The notes under the pieces are model-generated. The model saw only the letters and a list, made by a program, of their open reading frames with translations. It searched no databases and was not told the DNA's origin. A stretch of DNA of 14,528 bases from the NCBI GenBank assembly GCA_937944175.1, contig CALDZW010000106.1, positions 1 through 14,528 of the forward strand, in the 5' to 3' direction. This DNA is from an uncultured Candidatus Altimarinota bacterium. GTDB lineage: Bacteria; Patescibacteriota; Gracilibacteria; BD1-5; UBA6164. Positions 7,181-14,528 of the stretch are shown one piece after another; positions within the stretch are counted from its first letter, which is position 1, and the number at the start of each line of letters is the position of its first letter. A program made the position numbers and the translations under genes.

Positions 7181-9496
7181 ATGCCAAGAGGAAGACCTAA
7201 AAAAATTACAGTAAAAAAAACTACTAAGAAAAAAGTTGCAAAAAATCAGAGTATGCCTGTTGAATATGTACAGTGAATTATTGCTGTCCTTTTTATATTG
7301 ATAGCAATAATTGTATTTATTGCTGATAATCAAAGTGTATTTTGAAACTTTTTGTATGAGGTTTTGAGCAGTGCATTTTGAGAATATTATAAGTTGATCT
7401 TTGCTCCAGTATTATTGCTGCTTGCCTTTTTTATGTTGTGGAAGCAAAAACTTGCATTTAATGCTTATAGATTTTTCTGATTGTTGTTATTTTTCATTGG
7501 AAGTTGTACACTGATTGGTTTTTTTAGTGATTATAAGTATTTAGCAATTTTTAATATCTCAGATTTTATAGAAAAATACCTGTGAGCTTCTGCTGTTTTT
7601 TTTAGTGCTCTGAGTATGTTTATCATTTCATTAGTTATTGTCTTTCGTTTTTCACCTGTTAAATTTACTAAAACTGTTGCGTGATGAATAGGAAAGGCTG
7701 CTGTAGTTACCGGTTGATTAGTGTCTCAAACATATTCTCATGATGATGAAGAAGATGAACCAGTTGCTTTAACTAAAACATGAAAGAAAAAGACACAAGT
7801 TGTTTCTATTACAAAAAGTAAAACAGAGTCAAAGCTTGATAAGAAGAAAGAAGAACTGGCCTCAATGCTTGAAGAATTAAAAGCAGAGAAAAAACGTCTG
7901 ACAGAAAAGAAAAAAGAAAAACAACTTGAGCTGCGTGATGCCCCTAAAAAAATATCCATTGAAAAAAGAGTTCCAGAAAAAATAAAAAGCTTTATAGAAA
8001 AAAAAGAATGAACAGCAGACAAAAATAATGATAGTTGAACTGATACGTCTACTGAATTAACTACAAAAGAATTTACAAATTGGAAATTTCCACCTCTTGA
8101 TCTATTAGACAATAAAGGCTGAAAAATTGAATATAATGAAGCTGATATTAGAGAAAAAGAATTAGAAATTCAAGAAAAGCTTCTGCAATTCAATATTGAT
8201 GTTACTATGGAATGATATAATGTGTGACCTACGGTTATTCAATATAGACTCAAACCAAAGGCAGGTGTGAAGTTACAAAAAATTGAAAATCTTAAAAAGG
8301 ATCTTACACTAGCTCTTCATGCTAAAAATATAAGAATCCAAGCCCCTATTCCTGGTCAAGGTGTTGTTTGAATTGAAGTACCAAACCCTAAAAGGCAAGC
8401 TGTATGACTTAAAGAGGTAATTGAGTCAAAAGAATTTAATAATCCAAAGCTGGAAATCCCGCTAGCATTTTGAAAAAATGTAAATGGTGAGATGATAGTA
8501 TGAGATCTTACGAAAATGCCACATGTATTAGTAGCATGACAAACAGCTTCAGGTAAATCTGTTTGAATTAACGCTTTTTTAATAAGTTTGTTATATAAAT
8601 TTAGTCCAAGTGAGTTAAAACTTATACTTATTGATCCAAAAATTGTAGAACTTTCTGTCTATAATTGAATTCCACATTTACTTACTCCTGTAATTACTCA
8701 GCCTTCTAAGGCACTAAATTCTTTAAAATGGTGTGTTGCAGAGATGCTCAGAAGATATGATCTAGCAAGACAAGTATGAGCAAGAAATTTAAGTGAATAT
8801 AATGAAAAGGTAAATAAAGATAAAAAACTCCCATTTATTGTTGTAGTGCTGGATGAGCTGGCTGATCTGATGATGAGTGGAGATAAAAAAGAAGTGGAAT
8901 CAAATATTACCAGAATAGCTCAAATGGCTAGAGCTGTCTGAATGCACCTAATTATAGCCACGCAGAGACCTTCAGTTAATATTATTACGTGAGTTATTAA
9001 GGCAAACGTTCCAAGTAGAGTTGCCTTTACCGTATCTTCTCAGATTGATTCACAAACTATTCTCTGAAGAAAATGAGCAGAGGATCTTCTTGGTATGTGA
9101 GATATGCTCTATTACCCAACTGGAAGACTTGAGCCAGAAAGAGTACAATGAGTTTTTGTTGAAACACATGAAGTTGAAGCAGTGGTGAATAAATTGAAAC
9201 TAACTATTGATCCAGATATCTTAAATAACCTTCAAGATGATACCATAGTTAATGGTAAATCAACTACTGAATGAAGTATCTTAGAAAATTATAATGGTGA
9301 TCAGGATGAAGATCCAGAAATTATAGAGAAAGCTATGCTGGTAGTTAAAGAAGCAAAAAAAGGAAGTACTAGTCTCGTTCAAAGAAAACTTTGACTTGGG
9401 TATGCACGTGCTGCTAAAGTCCTTGATATCCTAGAAGAACTCTGAGTAGTGTGACCAGCTAATGGAAGTAAGCCAAGAGAAGTATATGTTGATTAA
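7181..9496 (+). CDS. ftsK: DNA translocase FtsK/SpoIIIE
   Basis: FtsK pumps chromosomal DNA through the closing septum and aids chromosome dimer resolution. The 771-residue protein has a basic N-terminus (MPRGRPKKITVKKTTKKK), four hydrophobic segments (about residues 32-48, 70-86, 97-115 and 136-155), a charged Lys/Glu-rich linker (about 180-330), and the RecA-like motor. Walker A is GQTASGKS (453-460) with Lys459, and Walker B is VVVLDELAD with Asp558. MARAVGMHLIIATQRPSV and the following PSRVAFTVSS are typical FtsK motor sequence. The last 60 residues (about 711-771) form the winged-helix gamma domain (STSLVQRKLGLGYARAAKVLD), which reads KOPS-like polar sequences. The first Walker A glycine is UGA. 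The start is the first ATG, placing the basic tail before TM1. The stop TAA overlaps the folC start. All functional parts are intact. Confidence 0.97.
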
Positions 9497-10652
9497 CAAT
9501 TCCAAAATAGAAACATACAAAGAAGCACTGAATTATATAATGGACTTCTCAATCAAAAAAGAGTGATGACATGAAGTAATGATTAAATGTGCTGAAAAAT
9601 TATGAGATCCTCAAAATAATTTTAAAATTATCCACATAGCTGGAACAAACGGAAAGGGGAGTGTATGTAAAATGGTGTATAGTATTTTACAAAAAAACTG
9701 AATTTCAACATGATGTTATACATCTCCTCATATTTTAGATATTAGAGAACGATTCCTAGTCTCTTGAAATATGATTACAGAAAGTGAGTTAATTGCTATT
9801 TGTAATACTATTAAAGAACTTAATGTGCCACTAACCTATGGTCAAAAATGTGTATTAATTGCATTAGTTTTTTTTGCTGAGCAGAATGTAGAATTTTGAA
9901 TTATTGAAGTATGAATGGGAGGAAAAAATGACACCACAAATTTTATTAGCTCCCACATAACAGCCATTACTTCAATTTCATATGACCATATAAATTCTTT
10001 AGGCTCTACTTTAGAAGAGATATCTGATCATAAATCTGGTATAATTAAGGAATGAATTCCAATAGTATATAATCATATTAATAGTGTTATAGAATGAGCA
10101 GCACGTAAGAAGAATGCTCCGATAATCTTTACAAAAAAAAGTGTCGAAACAAATCTTGTTTGAGAATATCAAAAATTGAATGCATGAATAGCATTTGAAA
10201 TATGTACATACCTTTGATGTACTGATCAGACTATTGTATCATGACTGCAAAATGTACAGCATTTAGGGAGACTTCAATATATTTCATCAAATGTACTAAT
10301 CGACTGAGCACATAATGCAGATTGATTAAAAGAACTTAAAAAATATCTAGATTCTATTAAAAATAATTATAATGAAATTATTTTATGTATTGGTCAAAAA
10401 AAATGAAAAAATGGAGAACATATAATACAAACTTTCTATCCTGAATTTAATAATTATATACTTGTAATAAGCAACAATGCTTCAATTGTTGAGGATTCAA
10501 GAATTTTATCAGTGAAGCTTATACAACAGCAAAATAAACTTAAAATCAATTATAAGACTCCAGAGATAATCAAACAAGTAGCAAAGAATAACCCAAATAC
10601 CTTATATGTTGTATTTGGAAGTTTATATATGATAGGTGAATTCTATCATTAA
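9486..10652 (+). CDS. folC: Folylpolyglutamate synthase / dihydrofolate synthase (Mur ligase family)
   Basis: FolC adds glutamate to reduced folates (and to dihydropteroate in the bifunctional form) using ATP, which keeps folates in the cell. The 388-residue protein has the P-loop AGTNGKGS (Lys57), SPHILDIRERF (substrate loop), EVGMGGKNDTTN with the Mg-binding Glu, SYDHINSLG with the conserved His, DHKSGIIKEG with the conserved Lys that is carbamylated in the family, and DGAHNADG (from residue 273) in the C-terminal domain. It is slightly shorter than the common 410-430 residues. The ATG at 9486 lies inside ftsK and the two overlap by 11 bases in different frames, so translation is probably coupled. 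Later starts would cut the conserved N-terminal segment YKEALNYIMDFS. I could not tell whether it has both activities. No folate biosynthesis gene is nearby, which fits salvage of folate. Confidence 0.93.
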
Positions 10653-10679
10653 AACAATATTGAAAAGTACATACATAGT

Positions 10680-10708
10680 TTGTAAATGAAGTTAATATTT
10701 GTTATAAT
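10680..10708 (+). promoter_or_regulatory. Candidate promoter of the prepilin gene
   Basis: TTGTAA (10680-10685), a 17-base spacer and a perfect TATAAT (10703-10708). Transcription would start near 10715, giving a leader of about 60 bases that ends in a good Shine-Dalgarno sequence. This is among the best promoter matches in the window. Confidence 0.55.
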
Positions 10709-10767
10709 AAATTATTGATTTCTCTATTTTATAAGTACTATTTGTTGTATATATATTTATATTATAA

Positions 10768-10773
10768 GAGGAG
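10768..10773 (+). promoter_or_regulatory. Strong ribosome binding site of the prepilin gene
   Basis: AGAGGAG lies just before the start, with the GGAG core four to five bases from the ATG at 10777. Most genes in this window lack a recognisable Shine-Dalgarno sequence, so this one stands out and suggests high translation, as expected for a surface structural protein. It also fixes the start codon. Confidence 0.6.
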
Positions 10774-10776
10774 TTT

Positions 10777-12900
10777 ATGAAATATAAAAATAGTTCAAAA
10801 TGATTTACACTTGTTGAGCTTATAGTAACCATTACAATAATCGCTATTTTAGGAACAATTGCTTTTATTTCACTTCAATCGTATACTAAATCAGCTCGAG
10901 ATGCTGTAAGAATTTCTGATGTATGAACTATTAAATCTTGATTTGAACTTTGATATGTATTTTTATGACAATATCCAGAGCCCGATGATCCAGTAGATGT
11001 CATACATAGTTGAGCAATAGTTTTTACTCAGTGAGAATTTTGAAAACAATCAGTAAATAGAGTTAAAGAAATTACAAAAGCACCAGTAGATCCTTTATAT
11101 AAAAATTATTACACATACTCAATCTCAAAAAATAAAAATGAATATGAATTGTGAATAGCCCTAGAAGATCAGACAGTAGGTTTCACACCATCTTTACTTT
11201 CAATGACATATGCTGCAGATTGAATGAAGACATATATTACTTGAAAGTACAACTGAGTAGGAATAAAGACTTCTAACTGAGCAACCGATTATGTAGTAGC
11301 ACTTCCTTCCCTGATTGCAAATGATCTTACAAGTTCTGACTTACAGACACTTCTTCAATGAAGAAAACTTTCATTTATGTGAGATGAATGTCTTCCGTAT
11401 AGCTACAATCAAATATCTACTTGTTGAACATATATCAATTGGAATAATATTTTAGTTTTTGAATGAGATTTTGATACACTATCAAGTTCATGATGACTTC
11501 GTGTTAATTTATGAAAAAATATACAAAATGCTTACCTGTGATCAGATATAGTTAACTATCAAAACATACAAGCACTTACCTCAACAACAATACTTACTTC
11601 TAATCCATCAGTAGAAGCACAAAGTGTTTCTGACGACACATATGTGTATGCTCTTAAATGAGAAATCAAAGATTCATGATGATTTTCTAGTGGATGATCT
11701 ACATCATCATGATATGATACTATATTTTCTTGATCAAGTCCGTATACAACTCTTTGGGAAACGAACACATGTGCATGAGGTCCAATGATTGTAGATAAAG
11801 CACCATGAGATGAAGCTACAATGTGAGTTGTACCAATTAATACTGTTTATGTCCTATCAGCTTGAACATATACTTTATCAGCACAAATTGTTATGAGTGA
11901 TTGTAGTGCTATAATCTGAGTAGGTACAGTGCTCTTACAAAGTAGTACTTGATTACCAAATTGAATGATTAGTATTCAATCTAAGCAAAATGTAATTATT
12001 GACAATCTAACAATAGATTGAGAAAATTATTCATGATGAACACATACACGAAATTCTCATTGAATAGATACAGAAGCTACTTCATCAACTATATCTAATA
12101 TTATCGCATACAATAATTCTTATTATTGAATTAATATTGATGACTCCGCTAATGTTATTGTAAAAAATTACACTACATTTGATAATACAAGGCATTGAGT
12201 CTATCTTAATAATTGAGATTGAGCAATTCTTCATAATATAAAAACATACAATAATAATTTACGTTGAGTAAGTCTAGATAATTGATCAGATTGAAATTCA
12301 TTTCAAAATGTAGTTTCTTATAACAATGCTGAGTATTGATTTTCAATTGCTAATAGTAATAACAATTCAATTAATAATTCTGCAGCTTTCAATAATTGAC
12401 ATTATTGAGTTAGGATAAACCCATGAAGCAATAATTTTATTAATAATTTTATTGCATATAAAAATGCTGGCCATGAATTTGTGTTAAACACTGCTTGAAA
12501 TCATATAAATTCTGTATGGGCATACTGAGCTACATCAAACCAATGAATCTATTCAGGATGAGCTACTGATTACTACGGAGATGTTAGAAATCAAGCAGCT
12601 GTAGCAAATCTTGCTATATGAATAACATATGTTCCACCATTTGTTACATGAACAAGAACAGGTTTAGCAGAATGATCACCACTAACGGATGCTTACGTAA
12701 TTAAACCATCAACTGTCTGATGGGATGTTGATGCAGACTGAAGACAAGCACTTGCGTTATCATGAAATGAAACGTATTCATTTTGAGCAAACATTCCTTC
12801 ACAAGTTCAGCCAGTAAAATATAATGCAAGTACTACTTCTTTTGAGCAATATGGAGTTGCATGAGTTGATTATAATACATGAAAAAAAATAGGCGAGTAA
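10777..12900 (+). CDS. Type IV prepilin-like protein fused to a parallel beta-helix
   Basis: The 707-residue protein starts with a class III prepilin signal: KYKNSSKG cleaved before FTLVELIVTITIIAILG, with Gly9 at -1, Phe10 at +1 and Glu14 at +5. Prepilin peptidase would cut and methylate it, and the hydrophobic helix would enter a pilus or pseudopilus. A pilin-like globular part follows (about 30-150), then a Ser/Gly-rich region. A right-handed parallel beta-helix begins by about residue 370, with clear 22-24-residue coils at 408-578 carrying recurrent 'N-x-YGINI / GVYLNN / GVSLDN / GFSIANS / GVRINPGS' turns, as in pectate-lyase-like folds. Residues about 600-707 form a separate tail containing DVDADG, possibly Ca-binding. 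It is much longer than ordinary pilins (about 150-200 residues). No pilus assembly genes are in the window. Gly9 is UGA, so a standard-code reading stops after eight residues. It is probably a surface adhesin or a carbohydrate-acting protein; no lyase or hydrolase active site can be identified. Confidence 0.9.
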
Positions 12901-12919
12901 CAATTTTGTTATAGACTAT

Positions 12920-12947
12920 TTGACATTTAGTTGGATAAATATATACT
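12920..12947 (+). promoter_or_regulatory. Strong candidate promoter for the 137-residue gene
   Basis: A perfect TTGACA (12920-12925), a 16-base spacer and TATACT (12942-12947, five of six). A start near 12954 gives a leader of about 33 bases. It lies just after the prepilin stop and suggests that the 137-residue gene has its own strong transcription. Confidence 0.6.
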
Positions 12948-12986
12948 TGTTTTACAAAATTTATATATTTAACTATTAAAAAGATT

Positions 12987-13400
12987 ATGGATATAAAAAG
13001 TGAATTAGCATGATTAGTAATGGAAGCAGTTGCTAAAAATTCTTGAGCTGATACTGATCCGGCTGCTGAGGCTATTAAGGTATTTCAATGATCTTCTGCT
13101 GCAATTACTAATCCAACGACATGTAGTACAACTAGTTTTTTAGATGCTGATTGATTAGAAAGTAAGCTAACTTCATGTTCAAACTTAGTAAATGATGCAC
13201 ATCTTACAATTATGGAATGACAACCAGTATGATGAGCCATTAAATCTGGTACTCAAAGATCTACTTTTGAACTAGCTTCTTCTGATGATAAAACTACTGC
13301 GTTTCAATTTAACTCACAAGCACCTAGTGTAGGAAAAACACATGATGACTATGTTGCTGAATGGCATGCAAAAGATGATTTTCCTGATTGAATACAATAA
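12987..13400 (+). CDS. Unidentified 137-residue protein
   Basis: The frame runs from ATG (12987) to TAA (13398-13400) with UGA read as Gly. The N-terminal third, MDIKSELAGLVMEAVAKNSG, should form a helix. The middle is rich in Ser, Thr and Asp with two cysteines (Cys46 and Cys64) that could form a disulfide. The C-terminus has FELASSDDKTTAFQFNS and ends acidic with Trp/His (EWHAKDDFPDG). There is no signal peptide or hydrophobic segment and no known motif. It has a near-consensus promoter (12920-12947) and ends at a strong terminator shared with the opposing gene, so it is a single-gene transcript. Codon use and UGA-Gly density match the neighbours. I do not recognise the family. Its Ser/Thr/Ala-rich composition resembles that of abundant secreted or structural proteins, but that is only an impression. 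Confidence 0.72.
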
Positions 13401-13410
13401 ATAGCTAAAT

Positions 13411-13442
13411 AAAAAAACCTAAATTATAATTTAGGTTTTTTT
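13411..13442. terminator. Bidirectional intrinsic terminator between convergent genes
   Basis: ACCTAAATT (13417-13425) and AATTTAGGT (13428-13436) form a perfect stem, with an A-run before it and a T-run after it. It can therefore end transcription on both strands: of the 137-residue gene (stop at 13400) and of the minus-strand 188-residue gene (stop at 13452-13450). Confidence 0.92.
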
Positions 13443-13449
13443 ATTAAAC

Positions 13450-14016
13450 TTACCTTTTTATTCTATTTCAACTTGGAACAACTGGTTGAGTTACATTCAG
13501 TCTAAATCCACAGTCAATACTTGGTTTATTATTTACAGTACATCAAAGTGTTTTTGTTACACTTCTTTTGGTATCAGCTGCAACATTTCTTCTAAAACCT
13601 TCAATCCTTGCAAATTTTCATTTTCAGTTAAGATTTCATCAAGCCCTATAATTAATTCATCTCTGTGAATAATTTCATTTGTCATCAGTTGCTCAGTGAA
13701 TCTTATGTCTAGAGGCACTAGCAACAGCATTAGCATTAATAGCATCACTTGGATTTCAAGCTCAAACATTAAGAACTACTTTGCCTCACACTTTTTCAGT
13801 TCACGCAACAACACGTGAAGCAGCCCCCCCAGTATCACTAGAATAATATTTAGTTTTTGTTGGCTTCGTATTTGAAGTTGAACCTGCACATCAGTAATTT
13901 GACATTGCAACTGCAGCTGTCCCTATACCCATTACTGCTGCTTCCACTGGATTATCAACTACATATTTACCAGCTTTTTTAAGATTACTTCCTATGTTTG
14001 CTACCATTTCATTCAT
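13450..14016 (-). CDS. Unidentified 188-residue protein, possibly membrane-anchored or exported
   Basis: The frame runs from ATG (14016-14014) to TAA (13452-13450) with UGA as Gly; Met4 is an alternative start. A basic region (NLKKAGKYVV, residues 11-20) precedes a hydrophobic run (about 24-38) and then SNYGCAGS with Cys43. This looks like a late signal peptide and a poor lipobox: Gly at -1 fits, but Asn at -3 does not. The rest is Gly-, Asn- and Ser-rich, with GGKVVLNVGAGNPSDAI, a basic segment KFARIEGFRRNVAADTKRS, and two further cysteines (in LGCTVNN and IDCGF) that could form a disulfide, which favours an extracytoplasmic location. No family is recognised. It is convergent with the 137-residue gene and shares its terminator, so the two may be expressed separately. 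Confidence 0.72.
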
Positions 14017-14067
14017 ATGGATACTGCTTAATTATTAAAATCTTGCATTATTAGCTAAGATAAATGA

Positions 14068-14095
14068 CTTATACAGATAAAAAAAAACTAGTCAA
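14068..14095 (-). promoter_or_regulatory. Candidate promoter for the 188-residue gene
   Basis: On the minus strand, TTGACT (14095-14090), a 16-base spacer containing a run of nine T, and TATAAG (14073-14068). Each hexamer is one base from consensus. The leader would be about 45 bases. Confidence 0.45.
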
Positions 14096-14157
14096 AACTA
14101 TTTTCAACTTTTTTACCATTCTGTTATAGAGGGAACATTTTAGATATATTTTGTTCT

Positions 14158-14191
14158 ATTTATCACTTTTTTATTTAAATATGTGATAAAT
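14158..14191. promoter_or_regulatory. Inverted repeat upstream of rlmE (possible operator)
   Basis: ATTTATCAC (14158-14166, allowing for its first base) and GTGATAAAT (14183-14191) are reverse complements separated by 16 AT-rich bases. It sits between the divergent promoters of the 188-residue gene and rlmE, about 35 bases upstream of the rlmE -35. Without a T-run at the right place it is unlikely to be a terminator. The remainder of 14017-14288 holds only promoter-like sequence and no gene. Confidence 0.3.
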
Positions 14192-14224
14192 CATTTTCTA
14201 ACAAATACAAGAATTATTTGTAAC

Positions 14225-14252
14225 TTGTATCAAAATATATTATTTGTATACT
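14225..14252 (+). promoter_or_regulatory. Candidate promoter for rlmE
   Basis: TTGTAT (14225-14230), a 16-base spacer and TATACT (14247-14252), with a leader of about 30 bases before the ATG at 14289. The -10 matches five of six and the -35 four of six. Confidence 0.4.
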
Positions 14253-14288
14253 AAAAAATATTATACATTCAAATATAGATTTATACTT

Positions 14289-14528
14289 ATGGTGATAAAA
14301 AATAAAAAACAGAAAAAATCATTAGCTTCACAATTTTGAATTCCATGAGCAAGTGAAAACAGAAAATGATTTCAGAGTAAGACTGGAAGTCAGAAAAAAA
14401 AGAAACCTCAGCCTTTCATAGTGAAGGATGATTATTATCATAGAGCAAAAAAAGATGGCTTTAGAGCAAGAAGTGCGTATAAGCTTATAGAAATTCAGGA
14501 GAAATTTAATCTTATAGAGCCTGATATG
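14289..14528 (+). CDS. rlmE: 23S rRNA (uridine-2'-O)-methyltransferase RlmE/FtsJ, 5' part
   Basis: RlmE methylates the 2'-OH of a uridine (U2552 in E. coli numbering) in the 23S rRNA A-loop, late in 50S assembly, using S-adenosylmethionine. Eighty codons are present before the window ends. A basic Lys-rich extension (residues 1-45) precedes the family segment DDYYHRAKKDGFRARSAYKL, then IEIQEKFNLIEPDM. This matches the start of RrmJ proteins, in which an Arg/Ser-Ala-hydrophobic-Lys-Leu motif includes the catalytic lysine (here Lys65 of SAYKL). The SAM-binding loop lies beyond the window edge. The start is ATG 14289; no Shine-Dalgarno sequence is visible. The N-terminal extension is a little longer and more basic than in E. 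coli and may help bind rRNA. Confidence 0.88.

Noticed and set aside
7738..8112. Minus-strand Ser/Phe-rich frame of 124 residues
   Set aside because: It is antisense to the charged Lys/Glu linker of FtsK.
10687..10788. 33-codon hydrophobic frame open under table 25, overlapping the prepilin start
   Set aside because: It overlaps the prepilin promoter and ribosome binding site, lacks its own binding site, and AT-rich DNA gives hydrophobic frames by chance.
11559..11768. Minus-strand frame of 69 residues
   Set aside because: It is antisense to the prepilin/beta-helix gene, which is open across this stretch.
13557..13769. Frames on both strands at about 13486-13769 (60 and 70 residues)
   Set aside because: Both overlap the 188-residue minus-strand gene, which is longer, has a terminator and promoter, and uses UGA as Gly like its neighbours.

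Overview
The window comes from a low-GC bacterium that reads UGA as glycine (translation table 25), so the likely source is the candidate phylum radiation: Absconditabacteria (SR1) or Gracilibacteria. Read with the standard code, almost every gene breaks into short pieces. With UGA as Gly, long frames appear that end only at TAA or TAG, and invariant glycines of well-known families fall on UGA codons. Examples are the rhomboid GxSG and GHxxG motifs, the first glycine of the FtsK P-loop and the prepilin cleavage site. All genes below are called with this code.

Layout. Positions 1-3192 are on the minus strand, in transcription order: lgt (prolipoprotein diacylglyceryl transferase), a rhomboid intramembrane serine protease, a 434-residue exported protein with propeller-like repeats, and the first codons of an unidentified gene that runs off the left edge. 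A 348-base divergent intergenic region (3193-3540) holds candidate promoters, inverted repeats and a hairpin. From 3541 the plus strand carries a large exported M23 peptidase with peptidoglycan-binding-like, Ig-like and SLH regions, a 96-residue Gln-rich helical protein followed by a clear terminator, a 143-residue orphan, ftsK (DNA translocase), folC overlapping it by 11 bases, and a 707-residue type IV prepilin fused to a right-handed parallel beta-helix. A 137-residue orphan (plus) and a 188-residue orphan (minus) converge on a bidirectional terminator at about 13411-13442. The 5' part of rlmE (23S rRNA 2'-O-methyltransferase, FtsJ family) closes the window.

How the genes may fit together. 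Much of the window concerns the cell surface: lipoprotein maturation (Lgt), membrane proteolysis (rhomboid), wall remodelling and anchoring (M23/SLH protein) and surface display (prepilin with beta-helix). Cultivated members of these phyla live attached to other bacteria, so a role in contact with a host or prey cell is plausible, but it is inferred from gene content. ftsK, folC and rlmE are ordinary housekeeping genes. I saw no tRNA, rRNA, CRISPR array, transposase or phage gene. The most unusual item is the prepilin/beta-helix fusion, followed by the four small proteins I could not place in any family.
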